A stretch of DNA of 64,000 nucleotides, from contig JAEZGN010000021.1 in NCBI GenBank assembly GCA_023437305.1, positions 186,001 to 250,000 on the forward strand, read 5' to 3'. Shown here one piece after another: positions 35,955 to 44,925 of the stretch. The number at the start of each line of letters is the position of its first letter. The first letter of the stretch is position 1. The position numbers and the translations under genes are program-made. This DNA comes from Bacteroidota bacterium (GTDB taxonomy: Bacteria > Bacteroidota > Bacteroidia > Bacteroidales > Dysgonomonadaceae). A model generated the notes under the pieces. It made no database searches and was not told where the DNA came from. It saw nothing but the letters and a program-made list of their open reading frames with translations.

Positions 35955-37898
35955 ATGAAACACAACCTATTGTTATTACTATTTCTAAGTATTGCATTCA
36001 GCCTAAGCGCTCAGAAAAAAGCTGAATTACAATCGCCTAATGGAGAGATAAAAGTATCCCTTAGTATTTCAGATAAGATATATTACACAATATCTTATAG
36101 CAATGATGTATTATTAGAAAATAATCATTTGAGTTTAAACCTCGGAAATGAAACACTCGGACTCAACCCCAAACTATCGGGGCAAAAAACAAACAAGGTA
36201 AACGAGGTTCTTACCCCTGTTGTTCCTTTAAAATACTCATCTGTAAAAAATGAGTACAATTCGCTCTTGCTTACTTTCAAAGGTGATTATTCAGTCGAAT
36301 TCAGAGCCTTTGACGATGGTATTGCTTATCGTTTCGTAACCAATAAAAAGGGAGATGTAGAAGTTTTAGGAGAAGATTTTGCAATCAATTTTCCTGCAAA
36401 TTATTTACTTCATTTACAACAACCCGGTGGGTTTAAAACAGCCTATGAAGAACCGTATACACACGTTGAGAGCAATGAGTGGAAAGCAACAGACCGCATG
36501 TCTGTATTACCGGTATTGATAGATACAAAGAAAAAATACAAAATACTGATATCCGAATCAGACCTGTCGGATTATCCTTGCATGTTCCTTAAAGGGAATG
36601 GAGCAAACGGAGTACAATCTGTATTCCCGAAAGCCCCGCTCGAATTCGGAGAAGATGGCGACCGTAGCTTGAAGATAGTAAAGGAAGCCAATTATATAGC
36701 TAAAACAACAGGCAAAAGAAATTTTCCGTGGCGCTACTTCGTCATTACAAAAGACGACAAGCAGCTTATAGAAAATACAATGACATACAGACTGGCTACC
36801 AAGAGTCAATTGCAAGACGTATCGTGGATCAAGCCGGGACAAGTTAGTTGGGAATGGTGGAACGAAGCATCGCCTTATGGTCCGGATGTGAATTTCGTAG
36901 CCGGATTCAATCTCGACACCTATAAATATTATATCGATTTTGCATCCAAATACGGTATCGAGTATATTATTATGGACGAAGGTTGGGCAAAAAGCACACG
37001 CGACCCTTATACTCCAAACCCGAAAGTAGATGTACACGAACTTATCCGCTACGGAAAAGAAAAGAATGTAGGCATCATACTATGGCTAACGTGGTTAGTG
37101 GTAGAAAACAACCCCGATATATTCAAAACATTCAGCGAATGGGGTGTTAAAGGTGTTAAGATCGACTTTATGGATAGAAGCGATCAGTGGATGGTGAACT
37201 ACTACGAACGCATAGCCAAAGAAGCTGCAAAATACAATATTCTGGTTGATTATCATGGTTCGTTCAAGCCTGCGGGAATCGAGTATAAGTATCCGAATAT
37301 CCTTTCTTACGAAGGAGTAAGAGGCATGGAGCAAATGGAAGGTTGTACCCCTGAAAACAGTGTCTATTTCCCATTCATGCGCAATGCTGTAGGACCTATG
37401 GATTACACACCGGGAGCAATGATCAGCATGCAGCCCGAAAGATACTGCGGTCATCGCCCCAACTCGGCAAGCATAGGAACCAGAGCTTACCAGTTGGCAC
37501 TGTTCGTTATTTTCGAAAGCGGACTTCAAATGTTGGCAGACAACCCTACCCTGTATTACAGAAATGAGGATTGCACCAAATTTATCACCGATGTGCCCGT
37601 TACATGGGACGAAACCCGTGCACTGCAAGCCAAAGCGGGAGAATATGCGGTCGTGGCAAAGCGCAAAGGCAATAAGTGGTATATAGGCGGTATGACAAAT
37701 AACACAGAAAGACAACTTGAGATAAGCCTTGATTTCCTCAACGCCGGAACATCATGCAAGATGACTTCGTTCGAAGACGGAATCAATGCAGGCCGTCAGG
37801 CTATGGACTATCGCAGAAAAGAATCACACGTAAAATCGGGTGATAAGATACAAATAAAAATGGCTAGAAACGGAGGATTTGCCGCCGTAATAGAATAA
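35955..37898 (+). CDS. GH97 glycoside hydrolase (alpha-galactosidase/alpha-glucosidase family)
   Basis: It has 647 residues with a signal peptide ending near SLSAQ, so it is predicted periplasmic. The N-terminal beta-sandwich (about 22-280) contains the ELQSPNGEIKVSLSI opening typical of GH97, and the TIM barrel (about 290-560) has YIIMDEGWA and GVKGVKIDFMDRSDQ. The Asp in KIDFM (Asp404) lies where retaining GH97 alpha-galactosidases carry the nucleophile, so alpha-galactosidase activity is somewhat favoured over the inverting alpha-glucosidase type; this needs alignment to confirm. It starts 80 bases after GH78 and is followed by a strong hairpin, then GH127. Confidence 0.9.
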   Translation: MKHNLLLLLFLSIAFSLSAQKKAELQSPNGEIKVSLSISDKIYYTISYSNDVLLENNHLSLNLGNETLGLNPKLSGQKTNKVNEVLTPVVPLKYSSVKNEYNSLLLTFKGDYSVEFRAFDDGIAYRFVTNKKGDVEVLGEDFAINFPANYLLHLQQPGGFKTAYEEPYTHVESNEWKATDRMSVLPVLIDTKKKYKILISESDLSDYPCMFLKGNGANGVQSVFPKAPLEFGEDGDRSLKIVKEANYIAKTTGKRNFPWRYFVITKDDKQLIENTMTYRLATKSQLQDVSWIKPGQVSWEWWNEASPYGPDVNFVAGFNLDTYKYYIDFASKYGIEYIIMDEGWAKSTRDPYTPNPKVDVHELIRYGKEKNVGIILWLTWLVVENNPDIFKTFSEWGVKGVKIDFMDRSDQWMVNYYERIAKEAAKYNILVDYHGSFKPAGIEYKYPNILSYEGVRGMEQMEGCTPENSVYFPFMRNAVGPMDYTPGAMISMQPERYCGHRPNSASIGTRAYQLALFVIFESGLQMLADNPTLYYRNEDCTKFITDVPVTWDETRALQAKAGEYAVVAKRKGNKWYIGGMTNNTERQLEISLDFLNAGTSCKMTSFEDGINAGRQAMDYRRKESHVKSGDKIQIKMARNGGFAAVIE

Positions 37899-37951
37899 GG
37901 CGAGTTATTTAGGTAACTCTTTGTAAATAAGTAGTGATATTGGTTATTTAG

Positions 37952-37977
37952 AAGGTACTGTAGTGATACAGTACCTT
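37952..37977 (+). terminator. strong intergenic hairpin between GH97 and GH127 (possible partial terminator)
   Basis: AAGGTACTGTA and TACAGTACCTT form a perfect 11-bp stem with a GTGA loop, followed by ATTATT rather than a pure T run. It starts 53 bases after the GH97 stop. A weaker stem (GAGTTA/TAACTC, 37902-37919) precedes it. It could attenuate expression of the two distal genes or stabilise the upstream mRNA. Confidence 0.5.
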
Positions 37978-37994
37978 ATTATTCCAGAAAAATT

Positions 37995-40028
37995 ATGCCC
38001 ATGAAAAAGATAATATTAAGCATTATATTCTGCATGACTGTTCTACTTGTAGCTAAAGCCCAAAATACAGCAAACTACCCGAACAACAGAGCACCTCTTA
38101 TCTCTAAGCCGTATATCGAATTACCCTTAGGCTCTGTAAAGGCCAAAGGCTGGCTATTGGAAATGCTGAAGCGACAAAAAAGCGGAGCTTCGGGACACAT
38201 GGATACATTATATCCCCTTGTAATGGGAGAACGCAACGGTTGGCTCGGTAGAGATGGCGACCAATGGGAAAGAGGCCCGTACTGGATAGACGGACTGTTG
38301 CCTCTGGCTTATATATTGGATGATAAAGAACTGAAAGACAAAGTACAACCGTGGATAGAATGGGCACTGAACAGCCAACAGCCGTCCGGCTTTTTTGGCC
38401 CTGCCAAAGACTACCCTCAAGAGGATGGTATTCAGCGGGATAACTCTGCCGATTGGTGGCCGCGAATGGTAGTACTCAAGATACTGCAACAATACTATTC
38501 GGCAACAGGTGATAAACGTGTCACAGACTTTATGACTAAGTATTTCAGATACCAGTTGCAGCAGCTCCCTACTCAGCCGCTAGGTAATTGGACATATTGG
38601 GCCGAATATCGTGCATGCGACAATATGCAGGCCGTATATTGGCTGTATAACATTACCGGAGATGCATTTCTGCTCGACTTGGGAAACCTGCTGCACAAGC
38701 AAGGGTATAACTTTACTCACATGTTCCTAGAAACAAACCATCTGGCATGTCAGGGCAGCATCCACTGTGTAAATCTTGCTCAAGGGCTCAAAGAACCAAT
38801 CATCTACTATCAGCAAAGCGGAGAAAAGAAATACAAAGACGCACTAAAAAAGGGACTGGCAGACATAAAGAAGTTTAACGGACAAGCACAAGGTATGTAC
38901 GGTGGTGACGAACCCCTGCATGGTAATAATCCCACACAGGGTGTTGAACTTTGCGCTATTATGGAGATGATGTTCTCGCTCGAAAAAATGATAGAGATAA
39001 CAGGCGACTTATCGATGGTAGACCATCTGGAGAAGATAGCCTTTAATGCCCTGCCTACACAGATAACAGATGACTTTATGCATAAGCAATACCTGCAACA
39101 GGCAAATCAGGTAATGCTTACCCGCCATCGCCGAAATTTCTATGAAGACGACAGCCACGCAGGCACAGACCTCCTTTATGGAACATTGACAGGCTATCCG
39201 TGTTGTTTCTCCAACATGCATCAAGGCTGGCCAAAGTTTACGCAAAATCTATGGTATGTTACTCCCGACGGAGGTGTGGCAGCTCTTACATTCTCTCCTT
39301 CTGAAGTAAAAGCTAAAGTTGGAAACGGTACAAGCATTCGTATATCGGAAGACACATACTATCCGATGGATAATAAGATAGGGTTTACCATCAATATATT
39401 GGATAAGAAAACACGATCAGTGAGCTTTCCTTTCCACATAAGAATACCGAGCTGGACTAAAGGTGCAACAATTCTGATAAACGGCACTCTATACAAAACG
39501 GTAGATGGAGGCCATGTAGAAATCATAAGCCGCGAATGGAAGCAAGGAGACGTTGTAGAACTACAAATGCCGATGGAGATAAAGGTAGAAGAAGGCTGGC
39601 ACGAGAATTCTGTATCTATAGAAAGAGGCCCTCTGGTTTATGCTCTCAAGATTGGTGAAGACTGGCAAAGGAAAGAGATCAGCGAGAAAGAAAAGACGAG
39701 ATACGGAGACTATTATTGGGAAGTACGTCCCACAAGCAAGTGGAACTATGGGCTATACCGCTTAGATATAAAGAAAGTAAACGAGCAGATCAAACTCAAT
39801 ATAGACAGTGAAAAAGTAAAATCGGACTATCCTTGGAACCTGAACAATGCGCCTATCGAGTTAAAAGTAAGTGCTAAAGTGATACCCACTTGGCAATTGT
39901 ATAACGAAATGACCGGGCCTATTCCGCACTCATGGAGCGGAGCCGGAGAAGGTGAAGCCGAAGATATAACCCTTATCCCTTACGGATGTACGACACTGAG
40001 GATAGCACAATTTCCATTAGTTTATTAA
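37995..40028 (+). CDS. GH127 (DUF1680) beta-L-arabinofuranosidase-type enzyme
   Basis: It has 677 residues with a signal peptide ending near VAKAQ (a second ATG at 38001 is an equally good start). The (alpha/alpha)6 catalytic domain occupies about 35-430, followed by beta sandwiches. The zinc/thiol site of GH127 is intact: Glu318-x-Cys320 in GVELCAI and the Cys403-Cys404 pair in GYPCCFSNMH, matching Glu338/Cys340/Cys417/Cys418 of Bifidobacterium HypBA1, where the first Cys of the pair is the nucleophile. Family members remove beta-L-arabinofuranose. Related families share this fold, so sugar specificity is less sure than catalytic competence. Confidence 0.88.
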   Translation: MPMKKIILSIIFCMTVLLVAKAQNTANYPNNRAPLISKPYIELPLGSVKAKGWLLEMLKRQKSGASGHMDTLYPLVMGERNGWLGRDGDQWERGPYWIDGLLPLAYILDDKELKDKVQPWIEWALNSQQPSGFFGPAKDYPQEDGIQRDNSADWWPRMVVLKILQQYYSATGDKRVTDFMTKYFRYQLQQLPTQPLGNWTYWAEYRACDNMQAVYWLYNITGDAFLLDLGNLLHKQGYNFTHMFLETNHLACQGSIHCVNLAQGLKEPIIYYQQSGEKKYKDALKKGLADIKKFNGQAQGMYGGDEPLHGNNPTQGVELCAIMEMMFSLEKMIEITGDLSMVDHLEKIAFNALPTQITDDFMHKQYLQQANQVMLTRHRRNFYEDDSHAGTDLLYGTLTGYPCCFSNMHQGWPKFTQNLWYVTPDGGVAALTFSPSEVKAKVGNGTSIRISEDTYYPMDNKIGFTINILDKKTRSVSFPFHIRIPSWTKGATILINGTLYKTVDGGHVEIISREWKQGDVVELQMPMEIKVEEGWHENSVSIERGPLVYALKIGEDWQRKEISEKEKTRYGDYYWEVRPTSKWNYGLYRLDIKKVNEQIKLNIDSEKVKSDYPWNLNNAPIELKVSAKVIPTWQLYNEMTGPIPHSWSGAGEGEAEDITLIPYGCTTLRIAQFPLVY

Positions 40029-40062
40029 GGTTAAGAACAATACTATAATAAAAAACCAGAAA

Positions 40063-42555
40063 ATGAGAAAATTACTTACATTATTCATTTGTATCCCTTT
40101 TCTGATCGGATGTAAACCGCAAGGTAGTATATCCTCCGAACAGAAGGTTGTAAAAAACGACTTGAGAGCTCCGGCATATCCTCTGGTCTCTATCGACCCA
40201 TATACAAGTGCATGGGCGATGACAGACAAACTGTACGACGAAAACGTAAAACACTGGACAGGCAAAGACTTTCCTCTTATCGGGGTCGTTCGCGTAGATG
40301 GACAAGCTTACCGCTTTATGGGTATAGAGCGAGTTCCTCTAAAAGCAATAGCAGGAACTTCTGAAGTTGCTCCATGGACAGGACAATTTACAAATTCTCA
40401 ACCTGCCAAAGGATGGGAAACATCGGCTTTCAACGCAAATAGTTGGCAATCGGCTCCTGCCGCTTTCGGCACAAAGATAGAGCCAACGATGAAAACTCCG
40501 TGGCTTACACCTCATATTTGGGTACGCCGCGAAATAGATATCAAGGATGACGTGTCGGGCAAAAAGCTGTATTTGGAGTACTCTCACGACGACGATTTCG
40601 AGTTATATATCAATGGAATTCAAATCGTGAATACAGGTAATACAGCCAACAAGAACATAATTATCCCCATTCCCGAAGAAGCAGCCAAGACTATGAAACC
40701 GGGTAAGAATCTGATTGCTGCACATTGCTTCAATAGCGGTGGTGAGGCGTTAGTAGACTTTGGTATTTATGAAGAAGGAGATATAAAGCCTGCTTTTGCC
40801 ACAACTGCCAGCCAAAAATCGGTAGATGTACAGGCAACTCAGACTTATTATACATTCGATTGCGGCAATGTGGAATTGAAGCTTTCATTCCTTGCACCGT
40901 TATTGATGGACGACCTCAATCTGGTATCTCGTCCTGTAAACTATATATCTTATGATGTGACATCTCTGGATGGTAAGGAGCATGATATACAGATATACTT
41001 CGAGGCAGCTCCTAGCTGGGCTCTAAATTCGCCCTTGCAGGCAAGTAAGAGTGAAGGCTACGAAAAAGATAATCTCGTATTCCTTAAAACGGGTAGTACA
41101 GAACAAAGCCTGCTGGGCAAAAGAGGAGATGATATCCGCATCGATTGGGGATACTTCTATCTGAGTGCTGAGAAAAATGAGAACCTGAGCAGCAGTGTAG
41201 GCGATGCACTTGATATGCGCAATCAGTTTGCCCAATCAGGAAAGCTATCAGACAATATCTCAGCCAAAGAAAACAGCAATTTAGCATTGGCGCAATCGCT
41301 GGGAAAAACAAAAGCCGCATCGGGGAAAGTAATGATAGGATACGATGACCTGTACTCTATCCAATACTTCGAACAGAACCTCCGTCCTTATTGGAACAAA
41401 AAGGGAGACAAAACAATAGAGCAGGCTTTTGCTGAAGCAAATACAGACTATAAAACACTTAGAGAAAAATGTACGACATTCGACTACGAGCTAATGACCC
41501 AAACAAGCCAAACAGGAGGCAAAGAATATGCCGAATTGTGCGCACTTGCATACCGTCAGGCTATATCGGCACATAAATTGGTAGAAGCACCAAACGGAGA
41601 TTTACTATTCTTATCGAAGGAAAACAACAGCAACGGATCGATAGGAACTGTAGATGTAACCTACCCTTCTGCTCCGTTGTTCCTTATTTACAACCCCGAA
41701 CTTGCCAAAGGTTTGCTAAACCACATCTTCTATTACAGCGAAAGCGGCAAGTGGGTAAAACCATTCCCTGCACACGATGTAGGCACATACCCTTGGGCTA
41801 ACGGACAGACTTACGGAGGTGATATGCCTGTAGAAGAAGCAGGAAACATGCTAACCCTTACTGCTGCCATTGCTGCCATAGAAGGAAACGCCAAATATGC
41901 CGAAAAGCATTGGGAGGTACTGACTACATGGACTGATTATCTGGTAGAGAAAGGACTCGATCCCGAAAACCAACTATGCACCGACGACTTTGCCGGACAC
42001 TTTGCACACAACGTAAACCTCTCGGTAAAAGCTATCATGGGGATTGCATCGTACGGCTATCTGGCAGATATGCTAGGCAAAAAGGATATAGCAGAGAGGT
42101 ACTCAGGCAAAGCCAAAGAGATGGCTCAGGAGTGGATAAAAATGGCAGACGATGGAGATCATTATCGCCTTACATTCGATCAGCCGGGAACATGGAGCCA
42201 AAAGTATAACCTGATATGGAATAAGCTGCTGAAGCTGGATATATTCCCTGCCAGCGTTGCACAAAAAGAAATAGCATACTATCTGACAAAACAGAATGAA
42301 TACGGGTTGCCACTTGACAGTCGTAAGAACTATACCAAGTCGGACTGGATCATCTGGACAGCAACTTTGGCTGACGATAGTGCAACATTCCAGAAATTTA
42401 TAAGCCCTCTTCATAAGTTCGTAAACGAAACCATTAGCCGTGTACCGATGAGTGACTGGTATAATACCGACAGCAAGACTCATGTAGGGTTCAAGGCTCG
42501 TTCGGTAGTTGGAGGATATTATATGAAGATGCTGGAGAAAAAGCTAAATAGATAA
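40063..42555 (+). CDS. glutaminase-A-like multidomain lipoprotein (DUF4964/DUF5127/DUF4965/DUF1793)
   Basis: It has 830 residues with lipobox LIGC. The order is a short DUF4964 segment (about 30-75), a DUF5127 region (about 80-400) that contains a galactose-binding-like insert (LYLEYSHDDDFELYINGIQI), then DUF4965 (about 420-600) and a DUF1793 six-hairpin domain (about 605-830) with VEEAGNMLTLTAAIA and CTDDFAGHFAHNVNLSVKAI. The family name comes from fungal glutaminase A, but (alpha/alpha)6 folds and PUL location argue for a glycosidase-like role in Bacteroidota. No verified catalytic residues are known to me. It is the last gene of the PUL, 34 bases after GH127. Confidence 0.82.
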   Translation: MRKLLTLFICIPFLIGCKPQGSISSEQKVVKNDLRAPAYPLVSIDPYTSAWAMTDKLYDENVKHWTGKDFPLIGVVRVDGQAYRFMGIERVPLKAIAGTSEVAPWTGQFTNSQPAKGWETSAFNANSWQSAPAAFGTKIEPTMKTPWLTPHIWVRREIDIKDDVSGKKLYLEYSHDDDFELYINGIQIVNTGNTANKNIIIPIPEEAAKTMKPGKNLIAAHCFNSGGEALVDFGIYEEGDIKPAFATTASQKSVDVQATQTYYTFDCGNVELKLSFLAPLLMDDLNLVSRPVNYISYDVTSLDGKEHDIQIYFEAAPSWALNSPLQASKSEGYEKDNLVFLKTGSTEQSLLGKRGDDIRIDWGYFYLSAEKNENLSSSVGDALDMRNQFAQSGKLSDNISAKENSNLALAQSLGKTKAASGKVMIGYDDLYSIQYFEQNLRPYWNKKGDKTIEQAFAEANTDYKTLREKCTTFDYELMTQTSQTGGKEYAELCALAYRQAISAHKLVEAPNGDLLFLSKENNSNGSIGTVDVTYPSAPLFLIYNPELAKGLLNHIFYYSESGKWVKPFPAHDVGTYPWANGQTYGGDMPVEEAGNMLTLTAAIAAIEGNAKYAEKHWEVLTTWTDYLVEKGLDPENQLCTDDFAGHFAHNVNLSVKAIMGIASYGYLADMLGKKDIAERYSGKAKEMAQEWIKMADDGDHYRLTFDQPGTWSQKYNLIWNKLLKLDIFPASVAQKEIAYYLTKQNEYGLPLDSRKNYTKSDWIIWTATLADDSATFQKFISPLHKFVNETISRVPMSDWYNTDSKTHVGFKARSVVGGYYMKMLEKKLNR

Positions 42556-42617
42556 CCTTTCTATTAAACGATGAAGATGTGTCAAAAGTAAAAACATACT
42601 ATTAAAGCTTTACTTTC

Positions 42618-42690
42618 CTTTGTCATGTTGAACGTTAGTGAAACATCTCTTGTCTTAAAAGAGATCCTTCCCTCTGGTCAGGATGACAGA
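42618..42690. repeat. intergenic repeat, inverted-repeat type (TTTGTCAT...ATGACA)
   Basis: The left arm TGTCATGTTGAACGTTAG and the right arm ending CAGGATGACA form an imperfect 28-bp inverted repeat around an 11-base loop. The complement of the right arm (TGTCATCCTGA...GAAGGATCTC) matches the element at 44981-45010 closely and that at 48133-48150 partly. It is a REP/MITE-like intergenic element, non-coding, placed 60 bases after the PUL. Confidence 0.65.
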
Positions 42691-42735
42691 ATGAGAGTAA
42701 AATATGTATTGATACACCCTCATGCTTAAACGATC

Positions 42736-42771
42736 AAAAAGGCTGTCCCTGTTAGAAGAGACAGCCTTTTT
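42736..42771. terminator. bidirectional terminator at the end of the PUL
   Basis: AAAAAGGCTGTC and GACAGCCTTTTT form a perfect 12-bp stem with a 12-base loop, with T runs on both strands. It separates the rightward PUL from the leftward exonuclease gene ending at 42792. Confidence 0.88.
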
Positions 42772-42791
42772 AATATCATTAAGTGAAGCGA

Positions 42792-43562
42792 TTACTTTTG
42801 TATTTCCCTCAACTTGATCTTAGTCAATACTTGCTTGGTGTTTAATGGAAAATCGGCATCCATCATCCAAGCGTAGAAGCTAGGCTCTTTCTTTAATACC
42901 TCTGCTACCGGCTTGCCTTTGTGTTTGCCAAAGTTGAATACCTCTATGCCATTCTCGTCTCTGATAATACGTCCCGCAAGGTCTACATTGTTGTTGAAAA
43001 AAGAGAATTCCGCAGCCAGCTTTTCCATGTCATTTTCCAGATCAGGATATTTATCTAACTGTGCCTTCAATACTTCGTAAGTAGCAAGTGTATCTGCCTC
43101 AGCAGAGTGAGCATTATCCAAATCCTTATCGCAGTAGAACTTATATGCGGCTTCGAGCGTACGTTGTTCTTTCTTATGGAAGATGATCTGTACATCTATC
43201 ATTTTACGTTTGGAGAAGTCGATATCTACATCGGCACGAAGAAACTCTTCCGCAAGGAGAGGAATATCAAAACGGCTTGAGTTGAACCCTGCCAAATCAC
43301 AGCCTTCCATCTGATCGGCCAAAGATTTAGCAATTTGCTTAAACGTCGGGCAATCTTTCACATCTTCATCCGATATACCATGTATAGCAGTTGCACCTGC
43401 CGGGATTGGCATCTCAGGATTGATACGCCTGGTCTTCATCTCTTCTTTCCCATTCGGATATACCTTCAGGTAGGATAGTTCTACAATACGGTCTTTCACC
43501 GTATCTGTTCCGGTAGTTTCCAAGTCAAAGAATATGAGTGGATTCCTCAGATTTAGTTCCAT
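42792..43562 (-). CDS. DEDDh-family 3'-5' exonuclease (DnaQ-like)
   Basis: I start at ATG 43562 (MELNLRNP), directly before the exonuclease core; an in-frame ATG at 43589 is a possible alternative. The 256-residue protein has ExoI FFDLETTG (Asp13, Glu15), ExoII in GFNSSRFDIPLLAEEF and ExoIII HSAEADTLATYE (H-x-A-x-x-D), the full DEDDh set of proofreading epsilon subunits. After about residue 195 a small C-terminal module (VFNFGKHKGKPVAEVL, then YAWMMDADFP) resembles the DUF3820-like tails seen on such nucleases. It lies 92 bases downstream of dnaN on the same strand, which suits a proofreading or repair role with the sliding clamp. Confidence 0.9.
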   Translation of the reverse strand: MELNLRNPLIFFDLETTGTDTVKDRIVELSYLKVYPNGKEEMKTRRINPEMPIPAGATAIHGISDEDVKDCPTFKQIAKSLADQMEGCDLAGFNSSRFDIPLLAEEFLRADVDIDFSKRKMIDVQIIFHKKEQRTLEAAYKFYCDKDLDNAHSAEADTLATYEVLKAQLDKYPDLENDMEKLAAEFSFFNNNVDLAGRIIRDENGIEVFNFGKHKGKPVAEVLKKEPSFYAWMMDADFPLNTKQVLTKIKLREIQK

Positions 43563-43654
43563 AAGCTTTTTATTAAAAAACTTTATCATCCCTCTCTTTT
43601 ACAGAAGAATGATAAAGTTGTCATATATCTATTTTAGTTATCTATTACTTTCCT

Positions 43655-44779
43655 TTAGTCGTTGAGCATCATTGGCATAAGCAGCATCAACAAATCTTCG
43701 TTCTCTTCATTTTCGGCCGGAATAATAAGTCCTGCACGTGAAGGGTCTGACAGTTCGAGCGAGATATCAGACGATGGGATATTGTTCAGAATATCGATAA
43801 GGAAACTTGATTTGAAACCTATGCTCATCGGTGTTCCTGTATAATCGCACGAAATAGTTTCTTCGGCTGCTGTAGAGAAATCTATATCCTGAGCCGAAAC
43901 AATAATATTCTTGTCAGAAAGTTGCAATCTGATGAGGTTGCTTGCTTGATTAGAGAATACCGAAACACGTTTCAATGCATTGAGGAATGATAAACGATCG
44001 AGAACGACTTTATTCGGGTTATTCTGCGGAATTACCGAATTGTAGTTCGGATAACGACCTTCTATAAAACGGCAAGTCATCGTATAGCTCGACATTTTTA
44101 TATAGGCATTATTCTCATCAAATTTGATCTCTACTGTTTCAGATTCTTTTGGCAGAATAGCACGAAGTAAGTTTGCCGGTTTCTTTGGTAGAATAAACGA
44201 AGCGCGTTCAGCTCCCTTTGCCGACAATGTCTTGCAACGGACCAACTTGTGTCCGTCAGATGCCACGAAAGTAAGATCTTCGGTGGTGATATCAAAGTAA
44301 ACGCCATTCATCACCGGACGAAGCTCATCGTCAGCACTGGCAAACAGTGTGCGGTTGATACCCGAAAATAAAACCTGAGGCTCGATAGTCAGGCTAACGG
44401 CTGTTTCTTTCAATTGTTTAGGTTGAGGATAGTCTTCACCGTTTTGTCCGATAAAGTTATACTTACCGTTATGAAAGAAAATAAATGTTTCCAGATTGTC
44501 GCTATTGATCTCAAATGTAAGCGGTTGGTCAGGCAATTCCTTCAATGGATCCAACAGATTCTTTGCATTCACTGCGAACTTTCCATTACCGTCAGCCTCG
44601 TTCACTTCAAGAGAAGTAACCAAACGTGTTTCAGAGTCTGCTGCTGTAAGAGAGAGGGTCGAACCTTCGAGCTCGAGCAAGAAACAATCTAAAATAGGTA
44701 ATGTATTCTTTGAATTGATCACCTTGCTTATTGCCTGCAAGTGACTTAATAATGCTGTACTGGAAACAACAAATCTCAT
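43655..44779 (-). CDS. dnaN: DNA polymerase III subunit beta (sliding clamp)
   Basis: The 374-residue protein has the three-domain beta-clamp pattern: RFVVSSTALLSHLQAISKVI at the start, LPILDCFLLELEGS, the RPVMNGVYFDI central strand, the ATDGHKLVR-like ASDGHKLVRCKT segment, FIEGRYPNYNSVIP, and a C-terminus ending LLMPMMLND, the short clamp tail. It forms a dimeric ring tethering the replicative polymerase. The following exonuclease gene is probably co-transcribed. A TATATTTG -7-like box lies 47 bases upstream. Confidence 0.97.
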   Translation of the reverse strand: MRFVVSSTALLSHLQAISKVINSKNTLPILDCFLLELEGSTLSLTAADSETRLVTSLEVNEADGNGKFAVNAKNLLDPLKELPDQPLTFEINSDNLETFIFFHNGKYNFIGQNGEDYPQPKQLKETAVSLTIEPQVLFSGINRTLFASADDELRPVMNGVYFDITTEDLTFVASDGHKLVRCKTLSAKGAERASFILPKKPANLLRAILPKESETVEIKFDENNAYIKMSSYTMTCRFIEGRYPNYNSVIPQNNPNKVVLDRLSFLNALKRVSVFSNQASNLIRLQLSDKNIIVSAQDIDFSTAAEETISCDYTGTPMSIGFKSSFLIDILNNIPSSDISLELSDPSRAGLIIPAENEENEDLLMLLMPMMLND

Positions 44780-44825
44780 ATTTTCAGTATGTTTAAAGTT
44801 TTATTTTCAAATAATATTAATAGAG

Positions 44826-44833
44826 CAAATATA
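44826..44833 (-). promoter_or_regulatory. putative -7 box of dnaN
   Basis: On the minus strand TATATTTG matches TAnnTTTG and lies 47 bases before the dnaN ATG. A convincing -33 TTTG is not seen at the right distance, so only the -7 element is claimed. Confidence 0.4.
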
Positions 44834-44925
44834 GTTATTTTTTATTACTTCTGTCACCTTTATTTTGTTATAATCATCATAAAAATGAACTTGTAAAACT
44901 ACCGGTCTATTTTCCTTCCTTTATT

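Noticed and set aside
37095..37715. 206-codon frame on the minus strand inside GH97
   Set aside because: It lies fully within a gene with clear family motifs; the antisense product is Cys/His/Phe-rich and resembles nothing.
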